A program made the position numbers and the translations under genes. Positions 60,058 through 64,000 of a stretch of 64,000 nt of DNA are shown piece by piece (positions within the stretch are counted from its first letter, which is position 1; the number at the start of each line of letters is the position of its first letter). This DNA comes from Lepidodermella squamata (taxonomy: Eukaryota > Gastrotricha): positions 1,215,499 through 1,279,498 of the forward strand of contig JBLDXI010000048.1 in NCBI GenBank assembly GCA_047495785.1, written 5' to 3'. The notes under the pieces were generated by a model. The model saw only the letters and a program-made list of their open reading frames with translations. It was not told where the DNA came from and ran no database searches.

Positions 60058-61272
60058 ATGAAGCCATTCTTCTGTCTCTTCATATCTGTCCTCGTCAACT
60101 TGGCCTGTTTGTGCGAATCGCAAGTAACAACAACCAAAAATAAGACGCTATCGGATCGTCTCAAGACGCGTTTCTCTGAGCTATGCCCAGCAGTTCGTTC
60201 TAAGGACCTCCCCATCGAGACGATCAGGCAAAATCGCTTGTCAAACATCTCAAACGAAACTTTTATTACTGTTCGAGTTGGCCTGTCGTTATTTCGATTC
60301 ATTGAGATCAGCGACGTAGAAAGGCGGCTGTCTGTTCTGGGCGAGATGCGATTCTACTGGAAATATCCGTGCCCAGAATTAACTTGTCCTGATCTTTTGG
60401 AGGGGAATGACCTAGTGATGTGTAACGTCTCCGAGCTGTATTTTGGCGCGGATACTCAAGGATACTGGTACCCTCATCCCACCCATATCAATTCCCACAT
60501 TTTGCCTCGCCTATCATCGGATGAAATAGCTTCGCTGCCTATGCGAATTTACCCGTTGAATAACGAGGGGTACCTGTCACACCTGAGACGATTCGATTCC
60601 ATGTGCAAATCGTTCCAATTCAACCTATTTCCCTTCGATATTTTGAATTGTTCCATCACTATGGACACTGAAAGCCCTCTCATTATGTACGAACCATTTT
60701 CAATGTTTGTCGACAAAAGCACAACTGCTAACTACATGCGAGACGTTGAGATCTGGCAGCTGGTTAGGTTGGCGCCGAGGAGGGAGATGGTCACCGTTTG
60801 GGACAGCAACATTCCTGTGAGCCGTATTTACTTTTCAATGGTTTACAGGAGGAAAGCGTTTTTCTACGTCTGCAATACATTTTTACCCACTTTTCTGCTT
60901 TTCATCGTGCAAATAGTGTCGCTCATCGTGGAACCAACGTCAGGTGAACGGTCTAGCATTTGCATGGCTGTGATGCTAGCTTACACAGTCATTCTAACGA
61001 TGATCTACGACCAGATACCGAGAACTTCAGAGCCTGTCTATCTGATTTACATGGTCATTACAAAGTTCGCGATTGGAGTTGGTATTGAAGTTTACATGCT
61101 TATTGTCTGGCAGCTAAAAACAATTTCTCCTTCATTGCGAAGGGGTAAATTGATCGAAAGTTGTCGAAGATTATCAGGAGTGCGAATTGCGGACCTTGTA
61201 GTTGCTTCACTATCGATAATAACTGTCCTAGTTTCGGATGTTGCCTACTTCTGTCTAATGATGAGCGGCTGA
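60058..61272 (+). CDS. Cys-loop ligand-gated ion channel subunit, divergent (404 aa, intronless)
   Basis: Predicted pentameric neurotransmitter-gated channel subunit. Signal peptide (1-21), extracellular domain with FYWKYP (loop D region), and a Cys-loop at C183/C198 containing LFPFDILNC. Four helices follow: FFYVCNTFLPTFLLFIVQIV, SSICMAVMLAYTVILTMIYD, LIYMVITKFAIGVGIEVYML and, after a very short cytoplasmic loop, LVVASLSIITVLVSDVAYF. The M2 start GERSS resembles the GEK of cation-selective subunits, not the PAR of anion channels. Odd points: 14 rather than 13 residues inside the Cys-loop, no vicinal cysteines in loop C, and no loop B tryptophan. A classical acetylcholine site is therefore absent and the ligand cannot be named. 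AATAAA at 61300. Confidence 0.85.
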   Translation: MKPFFCLFISVLVNLACLCESQVTTTKNKTLSDRLKTRFSELCPAVRSKDLPIETIRQNRLSNISNETFITVRVGLSLFRFIEISDVERRLSVLGEMRFYWKYPCPELTCPDLLEGNDLVMCNVSELYFGADTQGYWYPHPTHINSHILPRLSSDEIASLPMRIYPLNNEGYLSHLRRFDSMCKSFQFNLFPFDILNCSITMDTESPLIMYEPFSMFVDKSTTANYMRDVEIWQLVRLAPRREMVTVWDSNIPVSRIYFSMVYRRKAFFYVCNTFLPTFLLFIVQIVSLIVEPTSGERSSICMAVMLAYTVILTMIYDQIPRTSEPVYLIYMVITKFAIGVGIEVYMLIVWQLKTISPSLRRGKLIESCRRLSGVRIADLVVASLSIITVLVSDVAYFCLMMSG

Positions 61273-61588
61273 TGAACGTTACTTTCGACCAAGGGAAGTA
61301 ATAAAAATCAAGTCCTTTACGGATTCACATAATTTGTTTGAGATGAAACCCATTAGATTGCTGAGCTGATACTTCATATAGTTGTGAGTTCGAATAGGAA
61401 TAAATGAAGCCAGTTAACTTGAGATGGATCTGCATATTGCTCTTCAGCCTAATGTATTAACATTTCAGCATGGCAATAAAATAATTCGGTTCGCATTCAT
61501 CATAGTTCAGTGTCACAATGCTCATACATGAATATCTCAGGTGAAAGAAGTGGGCGCCTATTTAATTCATTAATCCCACAAACGATGA
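61273..61588. other. Intergenic region before the phosphoesterase
   Basis: Contains AATAAA at 61300 for the channel gene and further AATAAA-like words near 61476. No gene. Confidence 0.5.
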
Positions 61589-63194
61589 ATGGTCCGCTGC
61601 TTTTGCGGCATGAAAAAGCGCCTTTTCTACGCAGAAAGCGAGAAAATGCTCAGGCCATCAAGTAGCAAAATAAGCTATGAGACGTTCAATGGTGACGAAT
61701 GGATGAAGTCGCAAGATGCTGTCATTGAACACTTCACCAAGCTATTCAATGACATCCGTTCGAACCCAGATCGCAGCGATGGGATAATGCAAAAATTCGA
61801 TGACGATCTTTGGCGATATATTTCCTACGTCCGAAGCCTCGATACACCTATTTTCGACCGAAAATTACGCAAACTAGTCCATGAGACTCGAAATTCATGC
61901 ATCGGCTGCTTGGATGCGCTGGACCTGCTCAAAACCTGGCTATGCTGTTGTGTTTTCAGCAAGGTTAAGCCAAAGCGAGCTATCATTCCGAAATCTACCG
62001 ATGACGTGACATTTTGGTTCATGTGCCTGGTAACTGGAATTAGCACATGCCAGTTTCCACCTGAAATTACTCGACCGCCTTTTGATCCGTCAAAACTAGT
62101 CTTCCAGATACCTGATCAATTCAGAATAGCTGTTGTTGGGGATCTAGGGTCCAATGACATCCATCATAAACGGACCCTACAGGCGATAAAATCCTTAAAA
62201 CCTGATGCTATCATTCATTTGGGCGATATTTATGCCTGTGGTCTACCAAGTGAATGCAAGGCTTTCTGGAATATCTATGAAGAAGTTTTTGGCACTTCAA
62301 ATCGGCCTCCACTATGGGCAATACCAGGCAATCACGAGTACATCTGCGGGCTGAGAGGTTTTCGAGAAGAACTGCTCGACAAAAAACGGCTGGGGAAAGA
62401 TGGCTGCCAGGCGAATACATGCTTCGCGCTTAGGAACCAGTTTGTCCAACTCATCGGGATGGATACAGCTAAAAATGCGGGTAATTTTGATAAGATTCCC
62501 GGGCTAATCCCCGAGGACACTTATGACGATGAGTTGACGTATTTGGACGACGCCGAGGCGCAGTGGCTGAGGGAGAAATTAAGGGAGTGGCCTGCGACGG
62601 TTCTTCTCTCTCACCACCAGTACTTCAGTCATACATGGGCGGCTCATAATCCGAATTCAAATTTGAAGGAACAGATTGGTGCTGATATTGCCAGGGTCAA
62701 GCTGTGGCTCTGGGGTCATGAGCATAACTTCTATGCTTATAGGCGTGATGAAAACAACAAAATTTACGGTGGATTGGTGAAAGGACGCTGTATAGGTGAG
62801 AACTCCTGGTTGAATCTAATGGCAATAAAGTTTTTCAATTCAAGGACATGGCGCAATGCCGAACTTGGTCGAGGAAAAGACCTACGATTACTCTCACCAG
62901 CAGGCTAGCACATTGTGTGACTGCTTGTTGAGCATGGGTAATCATTGCTATGAGGGCGTTCCAAAACTTGATCCAGCATGGAGCCCACCGGGGTTCTGCA
63001 AGGACAGTGAAACTGGTCTGAATATTTACAACCTTGGCTTCACTGTGCTTGAAATGACGAGCCTTGGCAACCTAATGGCGTCTTATTATGAAGTTGCTTG
63101 GCAGGGAGATGGAGCTGGGTTCAAAGTCATGCATGAGCAAATATTGCCTACGAATGGCCCATTGCTGTCAGAATCACTCAGTATTGTAGAATAA
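61589..63194 (+). CDS. Purple-acid-phosphatase-like metallophosphoesterase (one 49 nt intron)
   Basis: Calcineurin-type dimetal phosphoesterase. Coding join 61589-62795, 62845-63194, about 518 aa. The intron (GTGAGAACTC...TTCAATTCAAG) removes a frame break and joins KGRCIG to HGAMPNLVEEK, restoring the C-terminal GHG motif expected in this family. Metal and catalytic motifs are VVGDLGS, LGDIYACG (with the tyrosine position typical of purple acid phosphatases), PGNHEY, LLSHHQYFSH and WGHEHNFY. The first 160 residues have no recognised domain. No signal peptide is evident, so a cytosolic protein is likely. The hexamer AATAAA (63190-63195) overlaps the TAA stop. Ignoring the intron would give a false 439 aa product. 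Substrate unknown. Confidence 0.85.
62796..62844 (+). other. 49 nt intron in the phosphoesterase gene
   Basis: GTGAG donor and TTCAAG acceptor. Its length leaves remainder 1 on division by three, exactly the shift needed to join the two reading frames. Confidence 0.8.
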
Positions 63195-64000
63195 AATAGG
63201 TTATTGTTCATCTCTGGTATCTGTTTAGGCATAACTTGAAGGAGATATTTTGAATTTATTTACAAACCGTTACTACAATGATGATGCTAGAATAACATAC
63301 AACATACAACGGAGCATCAGCTGAGAAGCTTGCTGAGACGAATAAAACGACAGAGACAACGAGAGAATGATATAACATAGGCCTTGGGTTCAATTCATAT
63401 CATATGAACAGCTCACCAGGTTATCGCAAGCGGTCAGTATTGTTCATCATCTGGTCATTTCAGGTCGGCTTTGCCGAATATAAGGTGGCGGTCAAAATTA
63501 TAGAGCAGCCCCCATACATCAACTTTGGGATCTTCCATTCAATATGAACAGGCATATTTCGCACTTCATCTTTCTACTATTACTAGGCCTTAGCATTGCC
63601 TTCATTCTTAAACTATCAGTGGGATCGAGCTCGTCAAATAATTTGGGAATATCAAATTTAATATATCAGCATTGCCGGAGATCCCGATCAAAATTATAGA
63701 GCAGGCTGATCGAAATAAATCGCCTTTCAGCTACATAGGTTTGATAACACATTTCTATATCTTATTTACCCCTCCCGTCTATCATCTATTCGCTGGTATT
63801 CAGAAGTTGCGCGTAAGTCAGGCCGTTCCAGTAGGAAAAGAGAACTCTGTTTGAACTGTACTGAAATAGTACTATTCACGAGCATTTGTGTCCATACCTC
63901 AACCGATTTTCTATAGCATATGGATTCAAGGACTAAAAGGGGATGAATAAGGCTCAATCTTTCTCTTAGCGTCATTTCTTGAATCGTATGCCATAATCTA
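63195..64000. other. 3' end of window, no gene recognised
   Basis: Short open frames only. A phrase, AATTATAGAGCAG, recurs at about 63496 and 63695, followed by unrelated sequence. It may be 3' flank of the phosphoesterase or part of a gene beyond the window. Confidence 0.45.

Noticed and set aside
62796-62908. C-terminal 37 residues of the unspliced phosphoesterase frame
   Set aside because: Reads through the intron and out of frame; the spliced version restores the family motif.
1-64000. CRISPR array, operon or bacterial contamination
   Set aside because: No spaced direct repeats of that kind; spliced introns, AATAAA signals and animal synaptic proteins show eukaryotic DNA throughout.

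Overview
The window is animal nuclear DNA, most likely from a nematode or a close relative. Coding exons are split by spliceosomal introns with GT donors and T-rich TTTCAG acceptors. Two ordinary genes carry tiny 48-51 nt introns of the Caenorhabditis type. Introns are AT-rich with long runs of A and T, and a U1 snRNA with a nematode-like AAAC 5' end is present. The phylum is an inference from these traits; no species-specific marker was found.

Layout. Bases 1-7884 hold no gene I can support. Bases 7885-26058 (+) are one complete alpha-neurexin gene, which I assembled from 15 constitutive exons (5,202 nt, 1,733 aa). It has the full LNS1-EGF-LNS2-LNS3-EGF-LNS4-LNS5-EGF-LNS6 order, a Pro/Ser/Thr stalk, one membrane span, a 4.1-type tail and a C-terminal PDZ ligand. 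Frame-preserving microexons sit where vertebrate neurexins have alternative inserts (30 nt in LNS2, 27 nt in LNS5), and a 90 nt cassette candidate lies in the stalk. A U1 snRNA gene is nested in the LNS4/LNS5 intron. Bases about 27338-28667 encode a type II membrane glycosyltransferase-like protein.

From 29.5 kb the window changes character. It becomes a head-to-tail array of seven intronless class C GPCR genes of GABA-B-receptor type, all on + (29536, 33025, 37706, 48517, 51224, 54752 and 57321). One is frameshifted, one lacks its N-terminus, and a 3' relic of an eighth lies at about 54245. Sequence similarity pairs the genes as 1/4, 3/5 and 6/7, with gene 2 related to the relic, so a block A-B-C was probably duplicated to A'-C'-b'. 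The array is followed by an intronless Cys-loop channel subunit (60058) and a purple-acid-phosphatase-like metallophosphoesterase (61589-63194, one 49 nt intron).

The array is split by a 7.8 kb DNA transposon (40166-47999) with about 290 bp terminal inverted repeats and a TTA target duplication. It encodes a six-exon DDE-type transposase with N-terminal RPKYEL-type decapeptide repeats, an in-frame 271 bp tandem duplication of its catalytic exon, and a C-terminal zinc finger. A second, 2.9 kb long-inverted-repeat element (44872-47759) has landed inside its right terminal repeat and carries three copies of a segment closely resembling the 5' end of U2 snRNA. The best candidates for something undescribed are this transposon pair and the receptor array.
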